This document shows, in pieces, positions 11,246-18,445 of a stretch of 64,000 nucleotides of DNA (positions are counted from its first letter, which is position 1; each line of letters begins with the position of its first letter). Origin of the DNA: Symbiodinium natans (lineage: Eukaryota > Sar > Dinophyceae > Suessiales > Symbiodiniaceae); assembly GCA_905221605.1 (NCBI GenBank), contig CAJNDS010002490.1, forward strand, positions 265,001-329,000. Reading direction: 5' to 3'. Under the pieces are notes generated by a model. It ran no database searches and was not told the DNA's origin. It saw only the letters and a program-made list of their open reading frames with translations. Both the position numbers and the translations under genes were made by a program.

Positions 11246-11637
11246 AAAAAATAGGATAAAAGTTGTTTCTGAGGTGTTGCAGGGTATGGTCTGGGGGGTA
11301 TGTTCTGAGACCTTGCCCTACCCTATATAGCCACCTCATCCGTTCTCTTACATGTTCATCTTCTTCGTTTTCATCATCATCGTCACCTCATCCGTTATCA
11401 TTGTTTTGTCCCGCTCTCTCGTTTCGTCTTCCACCCCCTCATCAACATCGTCACCTCATCCGTTTCTCATCCCAATAAAAATTTAAGTATCTATAAATTC
11501 ATTTTTTTCATTTCTCAACATCGTCACCTAATTCACTTTCATCCTTTATCATATCACCTCACCCGTTTTCTGGGACTAGCCCACCTCAAGCGTTTTACCA
11601 AAGATTTATAATACATTAATATTATAAATGTTTGTTT
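11246..11637 (+). repeat. Left terminal inverted repeat of the PLV
   Basis: This 392-bp sequence recurs inverted, with few mismatches, at 33376-33767. It starts at the AAAAAATAGGAT motif just inside a C-tract and ends at TTTGTTT. It contains repeated short motifs such as CACCTCATCCGTT. Its inner edge is an AT-rich inverted repeat (about 11604-11630) next to the 3' end of the first viral gene. Open frames over the TIR are mirrored at both ends and look like low-complexity translation, not genes. Confidence 0.93.
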
Positions 11638-11642
11638 GATTT

Positions 11643-12260
11643 TTAATCCTGAACCCTATCAAATATTTCATTTAAATGTTCTTGCAACTCTTTCAGATTT
11701 AAATATCTAATATCTTTGCCAATAAACTTAATCAGAAACTCATACATAATGTATTTAAATAACACTTTATCAGGATATGTTTTATTGTAATAACTATAAT
11801 GTAATATTAAAATATTTCCTCGTCTAGTAACATGTTTCATTATTTCCTTATTATGAAGAAAATCCAAACCCGCATCAAAATTATCAAAAAATCTTGTTCG
11901 TTTGTTTTTAATAAAAGATATAATTACTTTCTTGTAGGGATTACCACTAATTAAAAACATATTTACTAATTTTTGCTTTTTCGTTTCTACATCATCTCCA
12001 GCAAAATATACATCAATATTATCTCTTTCTTTTAATATAAAAAGTTGTTTTTCAAAAGTTGTTAGTTTATCTTTCTCTTCAGGGTAGAAATCATAATTAT
12101 CTTCTAGGTCCATAAGACGATTGCAACTACTACAGCAACAATTAAACGATTGTATAATATCTGCTATTGGTTCTGGTAATATTTTATTTAAGGTTTCCTT
12201 ATTCTGTTGTGTCCGCATATACTTGCACTCTTTACACTTGCTATAGTCAAAGACAGTCAT
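11643..12260 (-). CDS. PLV hypothetical protein, Cys-rich N-terminus (205 aa)
   Basis: Not recognised. The N-terminus carries paired cysteines: C9-x2-C12, then a C-C-C-x2-C cluster at about residues 41-46, which suggests a zinc-binding site. The rest is a charged alpha/beta sequence without membrane segments. It is the outermost gene at the left end, ending 6 bp from the TIR. The start is supported by an ACTTAAAG...CCTTA box ending immediately upstream (12261-12295), shared with the polymerase gene and others. Function unknown; the promoter type suggests expression with replication genes (inference). Confidence 0.75.
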   Translation of the reverse strand: MTVFDYSKCKECKYMRTQQNKETLNKILPEPIADIIQSFNCCCSSCNRLMDLEDNYDFYPEEKDKLTTFEKQLFILKERDNIDVYFAGDDVETKKQKLVNMFLISGNPYKKVIISFIKNKRTRFFDNFDAGLDFLHNKEIMKHVTRRGNILILHYSYYNKTYPDKVLFKYIMYEFLIKFIGKDIRYLNLKELQEHLNEIFDRVQD

Positions 12261-12295
12261 ACTCCCTACTACTTTAAGGCATTTTGCCTTTAAGT
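12261..12295 (-). promoter_or_regulatory. Shared PLV promoter box (ACTTAAAG type)
   Basis: Reads ACTTAAAGGCAAAATGCC followed by TTAAAGTAGTAGGGAGT directly before the ATG at 12260. Its nearest relative precedes the ATG at 12789. Related boxes precede 33083, 31455 and 24900. The box starts about 35 nt before the ATG. Confidence 0.65.
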
Positions 12296-12326
12296 AGTTT
12301 TGATACGCCTATCACTAAATCAATAC

Positions 12327-12360
12327 AACCATCATATTATTTTTTTATAATATGATTGTT
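12327..12360 (-). terminator. AT-rich 3' hairpin of the 139-aa gene
   Basis: A 10-bp stem ATCATATTAT/ATAATATGAT, extended by 3 bp beyond one mismatch, with a T6 loop, 10 bp past the stop codon at 12370. Equivalent hairpins follow many genes in this element. Confidence 0.6.
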
Positions 12361-12369
12361 ATAGATATT

Positions 12370-12789
12370 TTAAATATGCCACTCTTCTATCCCATCCCAA
12401 CAGTTTTGTTGTTGTAGTATCATTTTATAATAAAGTTCAGTTTGTTCAAATTTTGTTTTTGCTTTTTCACCAATTAAATATTTTAGGAGTTCAGCGAAAG
12501 CATAAGAATTATAGGACATTGCCTGAAAGCCTCCAGAACTATTAATTTCTTCTCCGTTCCATCTCACTAATTCTTCATCCTCAATATTTTCATAAATTTC
12601 TTTTAATAGCCTGTGGTTTTTATGTCCATATTCAGAGTTCATCATCAAATAGTGAAATTTAAACTCCATCTCTCCTTCGTCTTTCCATTTCTTCGCCTTA
12701 CTTAAAATCATATCTTGAACAAAATCATAACTAGGATATGGGTTTTTCTTAACAAACTTCTTAATCTTCTCATTCGTTTTACTCTCCAT
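12370..12789 (-). CDS. PLV hypothetical protein (139 aa)
   Basis: Not recognised. A compact, mostly helical charged protein with aromatic residues in the middle (YLMMNSEYG) and a Gln-rich, Trp-containing C-terminus (QQQNCWDGIEEWHI). No signal peptide or membrane segment. It lies between the left-end gene and a divergent GIY-YIG gene. The start is fixed by an ACTTAAAG box (12790-12825) ending at the ATG. A hairpin marks its 3' end. Confidence 0.75.
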   Translation of the reverse strand: MESKTNEKIKKFVKKNPYPSYDFVQDMILSKAKKWKDEGEMEFKFHYLMMNSEYGHKNHRLLKEIYENIEDEELVRWNGEEINSSGGFQAMSYNSYAFAELLKYLIGEKAKTKFEQTELYYKMILQQQNCWDGIEEWHI

Positions 12790-12825
12790 AACTCTCTACT
12801 ACTTTAAGGTATTTTGTCTTTAAGT
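12790..12825 (-). promoter_or_regulatory. Shared PLV promoter box (ACTTAAAG type)
   Basis: Reads ACTTAAAGACAAAATACC followed by TTAAAGTAGTAGAGAGT before the ATG at 12789. Nearly the same as the box at 12261-12295, although the downstream proteins are unrelated. This points to a regulatory signal rather than a gene duplication. Confidence 0.65.
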
Positions 12826-12870
12826 GTTGTTCGTATCAACATTTAAAGAAAAGGCAACATAAGGAAAATA

Positions 12871-13527
12871 TTGGTCATGAGTAAATACCAAAATGGTAAG
12901 ATATATAAAATTACTGATTTAGGCTATAATAAATGCTATATCGGAAGCACTTGTGAAAGTTTATGTAAAAGAATGGGAAGACACAGACGAGAGTATAAAC
13001 AGTATTGCAATGCCAATAGTAAAAGAAAATCATTTCCTCGCTCAATGTCGTTATTTGATGAGTACGGTGTTGAAAATTGTAAAATTGAACTTATTGAAGA
13101 CTACCCAACAGACAAAAGAGAAGACTTATTGAAAAGAGAGGGTTTTTACATTAAAAATATTGACTGCTTAAATAAGATTGTATCAGGTAGAACTAAAAAG
13201 GAATACTATGATGATACAAGAGAACATCAGTTAGAACACAAAAAGCAACATCGTCTAGACAACATTGAACAATACAAAGCAAAAGATAAAGCATATTTAG
13301 AAAAGAACAAAGAAAATATTAACGCAAGACAACGACAAACATATCAGGAACATCGCGATGAGAGAATAGAAGCAATGCGTAAGTACAGGGAAGAACATAG
13401 AGAACAAATAAGACAACAACAACGAGAAAGATATGAAAGAGACAAAGATGAAAGTAACCGAAGGAGACGAGAACGACGTCTCATTTTGAAACAAGCAACA
13501 GTTCATGACGCATATAGCGCTTACTAA
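12871..13527 (+). CDS. GIY-YIG endonuclease, copy 1 (218 aa)
   Basis: The N-terminal GIY-YIG nuclease domain is visible: KIYKI at about residues 10-14, CYIGST about 23-28, a basic KRMGRHR helix holding the likely catalytic Arg, and an ELIEDYP segment with the likely metal-binding Glu. The C-terminal half is a highly charged Lys/Arg/Glu/Gln helix of the kind seen in selfish or homing endonucleases of large DNA viruses. It is transcribed toward the integrase gene and the two 3' ends overlap by 47 bp. A TTTAAAGAAAAGGC box upstream resembles the one before copy 4. One of four paralogues in the element. Likely a selfish endonuclease; its cleavage site is unknown. Confidence 0.88.
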   Translation: MVMSKYQNGKIYKITDLGYNKCYIGSTCESLCKRMGRHRREYKQYCNANSKRKSFPRSMSLFDEYGVENCKIELIEDYPTDKREDLLKREGFYIKNIDCLNKIVSGRTKKEYYDDTREHQLEHKKQHRLDNIEQYKAKDKAYLEKNKENINARQRQTYQEHRDERIEAMRKYREEHREQIRQQQRERYERDKDESNRRRRERRLILKQATVHDAYSAY

Positions 13528-14416
13528 GACCTTCAAGCATGTAATATTTGTTCATCTGCACATCTCTATTTACTTCTTTCACTTCATAAACTTTATCAGA
13601 CCAGGAATTTCTGCTTTCTTTAAAACTGGTGTAGTTCCCGCCAGATTTAGTGAATACTCTAACATCATCCCCCTCTTTGATGTTAGGATATTTTCGTAAA
13701 TACTTTTCTTTCATTACAGAATTGGCTTTGACTTCTATCGCATTTTCATCGCGGTGAGCATTGTTAGGGGCGAGCCCAGTGGTGCTATGTATCATCTTAT
13801 TGTTATACTTGTTCAATACTGGTTTTAATATTGTTTCCCAGTTGTCTTTCTTAACTAATAACCTATCGCTTATCATTTTCTTTAAGGTGCGTACTTGGCG
13901 TTCAGCCACTGTTGCATGTGTCAAACTAATGTTGTGAATTATTCCTTCCCCTTTGAAATAATCTTGCAGTTTATTATACTTGAAACCTCCTTCATCATCA
14001 CTATATACTGATTGAGGATGTCCCATTTCTTTAAAACATTCCATAAAAGCATCATAAAGGGTTTTACCATCTTTATTAGATATTGCTACAACATGGCACT
14101 TCTTACTAAAATTATCAATACATACTAAACCATAACGCTTATATTCTGTCTTGTAAGTTCCTGTGTCTTTCATTAGACTAATCATGTCCATTATATCCAT
14201 ACTGAATACAGCACGAGCAAATGGAGGCGAATAGCTGTTATAATTTTTATAGTTTTTTCTTTGCTTAAGAGACTGTCCCCTCAACCATTCCTTAACTTCG
14301 TTTAAAGTTATTACCAATCCAGCTTTTCTGGCATCGTCATATAAACTCTTAGCGCTACCAAAACCGCTTTCAATATCATAATATAAATCGCTTAAAACCT
14401 GATTTTTCTCAGCCAT
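13481..14416 (-). CDS. Retroviral-type (rve) integrase of the PLV (311 aa)
   Basis: RNase-H-fold DDE integrase expected to insert the viral ends into host DNA. The core has first Asp D74 (FSMD), the conserved IDNFSK strand (D101), a second catalytic Asp at D140/D141 (YSDDEGGF) and Glu E172 (VAERQVRTLKK). A C-terminal SH3/chromo-like segment (DDVRVF...YEVKEV) follows. No reverse transcriptase is nearby, and protein-primed polymerase and capsid genes share the element, which is the Polinton arrangement. The start sits at the end of an AT-rich palindrome shared with the 3' end of the upstream gene. Full length; all catalytic residues appear present. Confidence 0.9.
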   Translation of the reverse strand: MAEKNQVLSDLYYDIESGFGSAKSLYDDARKAGLVITLNEVKEWLRGQSLKQRKNYKNYNSYSPPFARAVFSMDIMDMISLMKDTGTYKTEYKRYGLVCIDNFSKKCHVVAISNKDGKTLYDAFMECFKEMGHPQSVYSDDEGGFKYNKLQDYFKGEGIIHNISLTHATVAERQVRTLKKMISDRLLVKKDNWETILKPVLNKYNNKMIHSTTGLAPNNAHRDENAIEVKANSVMKEKYLRKYPNIKEGDDVRVFTKSGGNYTSFKESRNSWSDKVYEVKEVNRDVQMNKYYMLEGLSKRYMRHELLLVSK

Positions 14417-14417
14417 T

Positions 14418-14452
14418 AATTAATATTATTTATATTTTAAATAATATTAATT
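14418..14452 (-). terminator. Perfect 15-bp stem hairpin
   Basis: AATTAATATTATTTA pairs with TAAATAATATTAATT around a TATTT loop. It covers the stop codon at 14447 and ends next to the integrase ATG, so it may be both a 3'-end signal and part of the next promoter. Confidence 0.65.
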
Positions 14453-14878
14453 CCATAGCAAGACCTTTTTGACTATCTTATCCTGTAGCTCTTTTTGTTT
14501 ATTCTCTTCATAAATTTCCTGACACCTTGCAGTGTTCTGATGCTTGGCTCTGTTTGTTTTACTGCTAATCATCTTTCCACACCTCTCACACTCATAGCTA
14601 CAATTGTTTTTCTTATAATAATTATTCCAATATCCTTGCTCCTTATATTTTACATACAACCTTTCATTTGTTGCGTTCTTCTTCATCCATTTAAAATCTG
14701 GCATTTTGTTTTCCTTCATAGCGTTCCACATACAGTCAAACAGGTCATCGTCCATTTGAAGTTTTACTCCATCCATTACAAGCGTTGAGTGCATTATCTT
14801 ACTTGTAAATGTTAATATTTCTTTAAGTAGATTTGCGTTTTTAACGCAAAAATCTTTAAAGCAAATATTAACTCCCAA
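14447..14878 (-). CDS. PLV zinc-finger protein (143 aa)
   Basis: One C-terminal finger, C97-x2-C100-x12-H113-x5-C119, in a strongly basic stretch (SSKTNRAKHQ). The N-terminal 90 residues are alpha-helical with several Trp and Met and are not recognised. The start overlaps the stop of the upstream 259-aa gene by 11 bp, so the two are probably on one transcript. DNA or RNA binding is likely (inference). The finger resembles those at 17801-18406 and 33083-33283 in spacing only. Confidence 0.75.
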   Translation of the reverse strand: MGVNICFKDFCVKNANLLKEILTFTSKIMHSTLVMDGVKLQMDDDLFDCMWNAMKENKMPDFKWMKKNATNERLYVKYKEQGYWNNYYKKNNCSYECERCGKMISSKTNRAKHQNTARCQEIYEENKQKELQDKIVKKVLLWN

Positions 14879-15647
14879 CTGTACGAACGCTTCCTCTGGA
14901 GCTTCTGCTCCTTATATATTCTATTGTTTCTTGTGACCGCCTTGAACTAATAACACTCTGCGGAGGCGTTGCTTCATCAACATATTCAATTGTTCTATTG
15001 CTTTGTATTGAACTTTGAACTGATACTGGCGGGGAAGAATGAATATGTTCGCTTAGTGCATTTTCTTCGATAGGTAATAAAGCGCTTCTATTTGTTGAAC
15101 TTGAACTTGATGAAGAAGGTTCATAAGATTTTTTAACGTTCATTGGTAAGTCGCGAGAGCCTCGCGAGACATCTGACGAAGCGCCTTCTTCATCTTCATC
15201 TTCCATTGGTTCTTCTTCAATTTGCTCTCTCCTATTACGCAGTTCTTCTCGTTCTTCTCTAAACTCATCTTCTCCGAACATAGCATCGTAAATTCGTCTC
15301 ATCATTGATTTTCCCCTTTCCCTTTCTGGCCTTTCTTTTTGTGGTTCTTCTTCTTGAGTTGGTTCGCTTTCTGCTTCTTCGCTCTGTGTAGGTTCTTCTT
15401 CTCTTCTAATGCTCTCGCTCTTTTCAGTTGAAGGACGACTGTCAAATAAATCCGTTTGTGTTCCCTTATCTGGATTATTTAATATTATTTCTTTTTTATC
15501 ATATCTACTTAAATCAAAATCATCAAAATCAACATCATCTATGAATATTCCTTGTTGTGTTCGTTTCTGCCTTTCTGGTAGTATTTTTAGTCTATGTGTC
15601 ATTGTCTCTTTTAATATTTCTTCATAAGTGGGTCGCCTACTTAACAT
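14868..15647 (-). CDS. PLV acidic, disordered protein with RPTYEEIL motif (259 aa)
   Basis: The N-terminus carries RPTYEEIL (residues 5-12), nearly the same as RPTYDELI at residues 12-19 of the neighbouring 327-aa protein. An acidic patch (DDVDFDDFDLSRYD) and a long low-complexity region of Glu/Pro/Arg and Ser runs follow. No folded domain or membrane segment is evident. A GC-rich 34-bp segment (15150-15183), matched inside the lipase gene, is inserted in frame and reads as SRGSRD. Its position in the integrase-to-penton block suggests a virion-associated or assembly role, but this is inference. Confidence 0.72.
   Translation of the reverse strand: MLSRRPTYEEILKETMTHRLKILPERQKRTQQGIFIDDVDFDDFDLSRYDKKEIILNNPDKGTQTDLFDSRPSTEKSESIRREEEPTQSEEAESEPTQEEEPQKERPERERGKSMMRRIYDAMFGEDEFREEREELRNRREQIEEEPMEDEDEEGASSDVSRGSRDLPMNVKKSYEPSSSSSSSTNRSALLPIEENALSEHIHSSPPVSVQSSIQSNRTIEYVDEATPPQSVISSRRSQETIEYIRSRSSRGSVRTVGS
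15150..15183 (-). repeat. GC-rich palindromic repeat inside a coding region, copy 1
   Basis: On the minus strand it contains CTCGCGAGGCTCTCGCGAC. The copy at 19865-19895 has CTCGCGAGGCTTTCGCGAC on the plus strand. Both are flanked by CGCTTCG. Such GC-rich, partly self-complementary sequence stands out in an AT-rich element. Both copies keep the reading frame and encode a similar SRG(S/F)RD peptide. Confidence 0.65.
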
Positions 15648-15667
15648 ATATATTAATTACTGATATT

Positions 15668-15844
15668 TTATACTGGTAAAAATGATTTTGCTAATGCTGT
15701 TGCTCCTGCTTTTGCTAATGTTTCCACTCCTGCTTTTGCACCAGCTACAAGAATGTCTTTTGTTGTGCTTGATGATGCTGATTGAGAAGGGACCAATTTA
15801 TCTGCTCCAATACCCTTACCTTTTCCTTTTTCATCTGTCCCCAT
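15668..15844 (-). CDS. Small Ala/Gly/Lys-rich ORF overlapping the 327-aa gene (58 aa)
   Basis: Starts MGTDEKGKGKG and ends with a helical, alternating AKAG/ALAK segment and SFLPV. Its first 100 bp overlap the 3' end of the 327-aa gene in another frame; it stops 20 bp before the next ATG (15647). Composition (amphipathic Ala/Lys helix after a Gly/Lys-rich start) is typical of a real small virion peptide rather than chance translation. Alternatively it is the true C-terminus of the 327-aa protein, reached by a frameshift in the run of A and G before the overlap. Function unknown. Confidence 0.5.
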   Translation of the reverse strand: MGTDEKGKGKGIGADKLVPSQSASSSTTKDILVAGAKAGVETLAKAGATALAKSFLPV

Positions 15845-16728
15845 TCTTCCATTCTACTCCTTAACAGTTGGTCATTAACTTCATTAGCCCACTGTCCAGT
15901 CATCATAAGTTTTTCAATAAAGTTTAATAAATAATCTTTTTTGGTCATCGTTCTGCCTTTCCCTTTGTTTCTTAACTTGCTTATTTCTTCTTCCTGTTCC
16001 TTTTCCAACGTAATACCTCTTAAGTAAAGTTGAAATAAAATATCATCCGCGGACACATCCCTATGTTTCCATCTTGTTATGTTGTCATTATAATCTATCG
16101 TCTCTTTGTGTTTTCTTGAGACGGGTGGGACTTGTGTTTCTTCATCGTCTTCAGTTTCTTCTTCTTCTCCTTCTTCAGCTATTTCTGTCGGTGTCTCTAA
16201 TGGTGGCATATCATCTTCTTCATCTGTGGCTATTGAATGGACAGGAACACCAACAGGTAATGATTGACTATGTACTTCATCTAAATCACTTCTTGCTCGT
16301 TCTGCTGTTGTTTGACTTGCTTGTTCTCTTCTTCTCAATCCTTCTTCAAGTTCTGTTCGTATGTTAAATCTTTGTCCGTCTATTACAAAACCTTCTCCTT
16401 CTTCGTCAGTGTCCATTTCATAAACTTCGGCTGGCGTTGTAAAGCCACTTGACACTAAACCTGTTGATATCCTTGCAGTTATTCCTCTTTGTCTCAATTG
16501 AGCTCTTCTTACATCTTCTTTTGCCCTGTCTTCCTCTTGTTTCTTCAATCCGAGAAAATCAATATTATCTAACTGGCTTCCGAACTGATTATTCCTAAAT
16601 AAAGTTGCCCTTCTATCAATTACATTTTCAATTGACGGTCTGTTAGGGTCGCCTTGTGCTTCAATCATTCCTATCAGTTCATCATAAGTCGGTCTCAATC
16701 TTAATTCTGATTTTAATGTTTTAATCAT
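15745..16728 (-). CDS. PLV acidic protein with RPTYDELI motif (327 aa)
   Basis: Not recognised as a family. RPTYDELI near the N-terminus is shared with the 259-aa protein. The middle is acidic and disordered (EEGEEEETEDDEETQ). The C-terminal third is more ordered and basic (NITRWKHRDVSADDILFQLYLRGITLEKEQEEEI...TKKDYLLNFIEKLM). A second frame overlaps its last 100 bp (15668-15844). It may be a structural or scaffolding partner of the capsid (inference from location and composition). The start is preceded by TTTTATATT. Confidence 0.72.
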   Translation of the reverse strand: MIKTLKSELRLRPTYDELIGMIEAQGDPNRPSIENVIDRRATLFRNNQFGSQLDNIDFLGLKKQEEDRAKEDVRRAQLRQRGITARISTGLVSSGFTTPAEVYEMDTDEEGEGFVIDGQRFNIRTELEEGLRRREQASQTTAERARSDLDEVHSQSLPVGVPVHSIATDEEDDMPPLETPTEIAEEGEEEETEDDEETQVPPVSRKHKETIDYNDNITRWKHRDVSADDILFQLYLRGITLEKEQEEEISKLRNKGKGRTMTKKDYLLNFIEKLMMTGQWANEVNDQLLRSRMEEWGQMKKEKVRVLEQINWSLLNQHHQAQQKTFL

Positions 16729-16744
16729 AATATAAAAGAAGTTA

Positions 16745-16776
16745 GATTTTATTTTATTAAATATTAAAATAAAATC
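16745..16776 (-). terminator. 12-bp stem AT-rich hairpin
   Basis: GATTTTATTTTA pairs with TAAAATAAAATC around an 8-nt loop. It overlaps the stop of the 106-aa gene and lies just upstream of the 327-aa gene. Confidence 0.6.
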
Positions 16777-17095
16777 AAACTAAATTTGCCATTATTTCTT
16801 TTAATTCTTTTTGTTTCTTAAGTAGCTCTTCTTTTGTTCTTACTGGCATCATGGGACGCTCTAACTGTCTGTTAATATCGTCAAGTTGTCCCTGATATAT
16901 TGATTTCTTTTGATGTTTAACCCAGTCATTCCTTAACGCAATGTTTTTACCTCTATTCTCGGCTTCTTCAACTCTTAGTTTCATATCTTCTAAATATTTT
17001 TTACGACTGGCTACTCCGAAAGTATCGTCAATGTCATACCACCTCTCTACTTGTGGCATACGCTTCATTTCAGGTTTGCTCTTAAAGATACTCAT
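16775..17095 (-). CDS. PLV small coiled-coil protein (106 aa)
   Basis: Basic N-terminus (SIFKSKPEMKRMPQVERWYDIDD), then long heptad-like helices rich in Lys/Glu/Leu (KKYLEDMKLRVEEAE; RTKEELLKKQKELKEIMANLV). No membrane segment or catalytic motif. It lies in the leftward block with integrase and penton. Possibly structural; family not recognised. The ATG is embedded in AATATATTATG, a TATA-rich start context also seen before several other genes of this block. Confidence 0.72.
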   Translation of the reverse strand: MSIFKSKPEMKRMPQVERWYDIDDTFGVASRKKYLEDMKLRVEEAENRGKNIALRNDWVKHQKKSIYQGQLDDINRQLERPMMPVRTKEELLKKQKELKEIMANLV

Positions 17096-17133
17096 AATAT
17101 ATTTAATAATAGATAATTATTATTAAATATATT
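17096..17133 (-). terminator. 16-bp stem AT-rich hairpin
   Basis: AATATATTTAATAATA pairs with its complement around a GATAAT loop. It spans the gap between the stop of GIY-YIG copy 2 and the next ATG. Confidence 0.65.
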
Positions 17134-17768
17134 TAATTTTCCTTCATTTGTTTCTTCAATGCCTTTAACTCTTTCCTTCTCTCACTTATTTTTTCTTTAT
17201 TAGCATTGTAGTGTTCTCGGCTTTTTCTGTTTTTGTCTTCTTTTTTATTATTATACCATTCTTTTTGCTTTTCGTGTATCTTTTCCTTGTTGTTTTCCCT
17301 ATATATTTTTCTATGTTCTTTTATTTCTTCCTTGTTTTGTTCATAATTCTTTCTATTGCAATCGTTTAGATATTCTTTGTTTTCTTTGTAATGCTCTTTT
17401 TTATAGTTAAAATACTCTTTATATGTTGTTTGGTATTCTTTTGCTGTTCTGCATTCCACTTGCATATTCAATTGAGGGTTCATTTCCCTAATCAATTCCC
17501 CTTCTCTTTTCCTTAACTGGTATAAGTTCTCGCACGGGTAATCTTCAATAAGTTCAATGTAAAAGGTTTCATCATTATCAACTTCATTCATCATTTTATA
17601 TATTCTTCTGTTCTGGTTTCTTTGTCTTCTTTTATCTAATCTATGCTGTGCCATTCTCTGACTTAAGCTTTGGCAGGTGCTCCCGATATAAATATCATCG
17701 CTAATAGTGTTTCTAATGCAGTATATTTTACCTTTTGAATAATCCTTCGGGTTTCTGGCGTCCGTCAT
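17133..17768 (-). CDS. GIY-YIG endonuclease, copy 2 (211 aa)
   Basis: GIY-YIG domain with KIYCI at about residues 14-18, DIYIGSTCQSLSQRMAQHR about 25-43, and IELIEDYPCENLYQLRKREGELI. The C-terminus is a Lys/Glu/Asn repeat helix (NKEKI, KKEDKNRKSREHYNANKEKI). Closest in architecture to copy 3 (26991-27644), which also has the CIRNT/CVRNT segment. It sits between two small structural-block genes, as expected of a self-inserting endonuclease gene. Likely a selfish homing-type nuclease. Confidence 0.88.
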   Translation of the reverse strand: MTDARNPKDYSKGKIYCIRNTISDDIYIGSTCQSLSQRMAQHRLDKRRQRNQNRRIYKMMNEVDNDETFYIELIEDYPCENLYQLRKREGELIREMNPQLNMQVECRTAKEYQTTYKEYFNYKKEHYKENKEYLNDCNRKNYEQNKEEIKEHRKIYRENNKEKIHEKQKEWYNNKKEDKNRKSREHYNANKEKISERRKELKALKKQMKEN

Positions 17769-17788
17769 CTTGATATATATTGTTTATT

Positions 17789-17810
17789 AATGTTTTTTCT
17801 TTAAAACATT
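17789..17810 (-). terminator. 8-bp stem hairpin
   Basis: AATGTTTT/AAAACATT around a 6-nt loop, overlapping the stop of the 201-aa gene. Weaker than the others. Confidence 0.4.
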
Positions 17811-18406
17811 TTAGATTTAAAGCCGTTGATTTTTTCAATGTGTGCCTCTCTCTTTGCTCTTCTTATTTCATTATAAGATGCTTCTAATAATTCTCTTGCT
17901 GTTGGTTGCCGTGGCGATTCTTCCATTCTAATGGGCTTTGCTGTTGTTTTAGCTTCAATAGGTTCGGAATAACTAACTACTTCATTTTTTACATTTTGAG
18001 CGTTTTTATCGTTTTCTTTGTTTGCATATTTTGCCTTCATTTCTTCTTCAATTTCTTTTCTTATTTTTTGTTCTACCTTTGACCCATAACTTGCCTTCTG
18101 CTTATTTACTGGTAATGTTTCGGTCGGTTGTCCCTTACAATAATGGGGATGTGTGTTTCTTAGACTTTTGGGCAACATCTTTTTATTACAGGCGCTACAT
18201 TCAACCAGCTCTACTACTTTAACACTTCTCGCTAATTTCTTAGGCGTTGCTTTTGCTTTTGGCTTTGCTTCTTCAACTACTTCATTACTTTTTGGTTCTG
18301 CTTCTTTTTCATTATTTTCAATAGGTGTATTTTCAGGCTCTGTTTCATTAGTTGTTATTTCAGTAGCTTCTTCATTTTTAACCTCTTCAACCTCTTCAGT
18401 ACTCAT
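17801..18406 (-). CDS. PLV zinc-finger protein with acidic N-terminus (201 aa)
   Basis: Residues 1-50 are Glu/Thr/Asn-rich and disordered. A basic linker (KAKATPKKLARS) leads to a finger C70-x2-C73-x12-H86 with H88/C90. A charged coiled coil (VEQKIRKEIEEEMKAKYANKEND) and a basic helix with the box PTARELLEASYNEIRRAKREAH follow. It lies directly downstream of the penton gene. Probably nucleic-acid binding, perhaps packaged; the family is not recognised. Confidence 0.75.
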   Translation of the reverse strand: MSTEEVEEVKNEEATEITTNETEPENTPIENNEKEAEPKSNEVVEEAKPKAKATPKKLARSVKVVELVECSACNKKMLPKSLRNTHPHYCKGQPTETLPVNKQKASYGSKVEQKIRKEIEEEMKAKYANKENDKNAQNVKNEVVSYSEPIEAKTTAKPIRMEESPRQPTARELLEASYNEIRRAKREAHIEKINGFKSKMF

Positions 18407-18445
18407 TATTTAAATATAGTATATATTTTTCTAATTAGATATTTA

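Noticed and set aside
11263-11478. Open frame within the left TIR, mirrored at 33535-33750
   Set aside because: Ser/Leu/Pro low-complexity translation of short TIR repeats; no start context or family; duplicated simply because the TIR is.
13481-14416. Retrotransposon or retrovirus integrase
   Set aside because: No reverse transcriptase, RNase H or LTRs; it lies with capsid, ATPase and protein-primed polymerase genes inside long TIRs.
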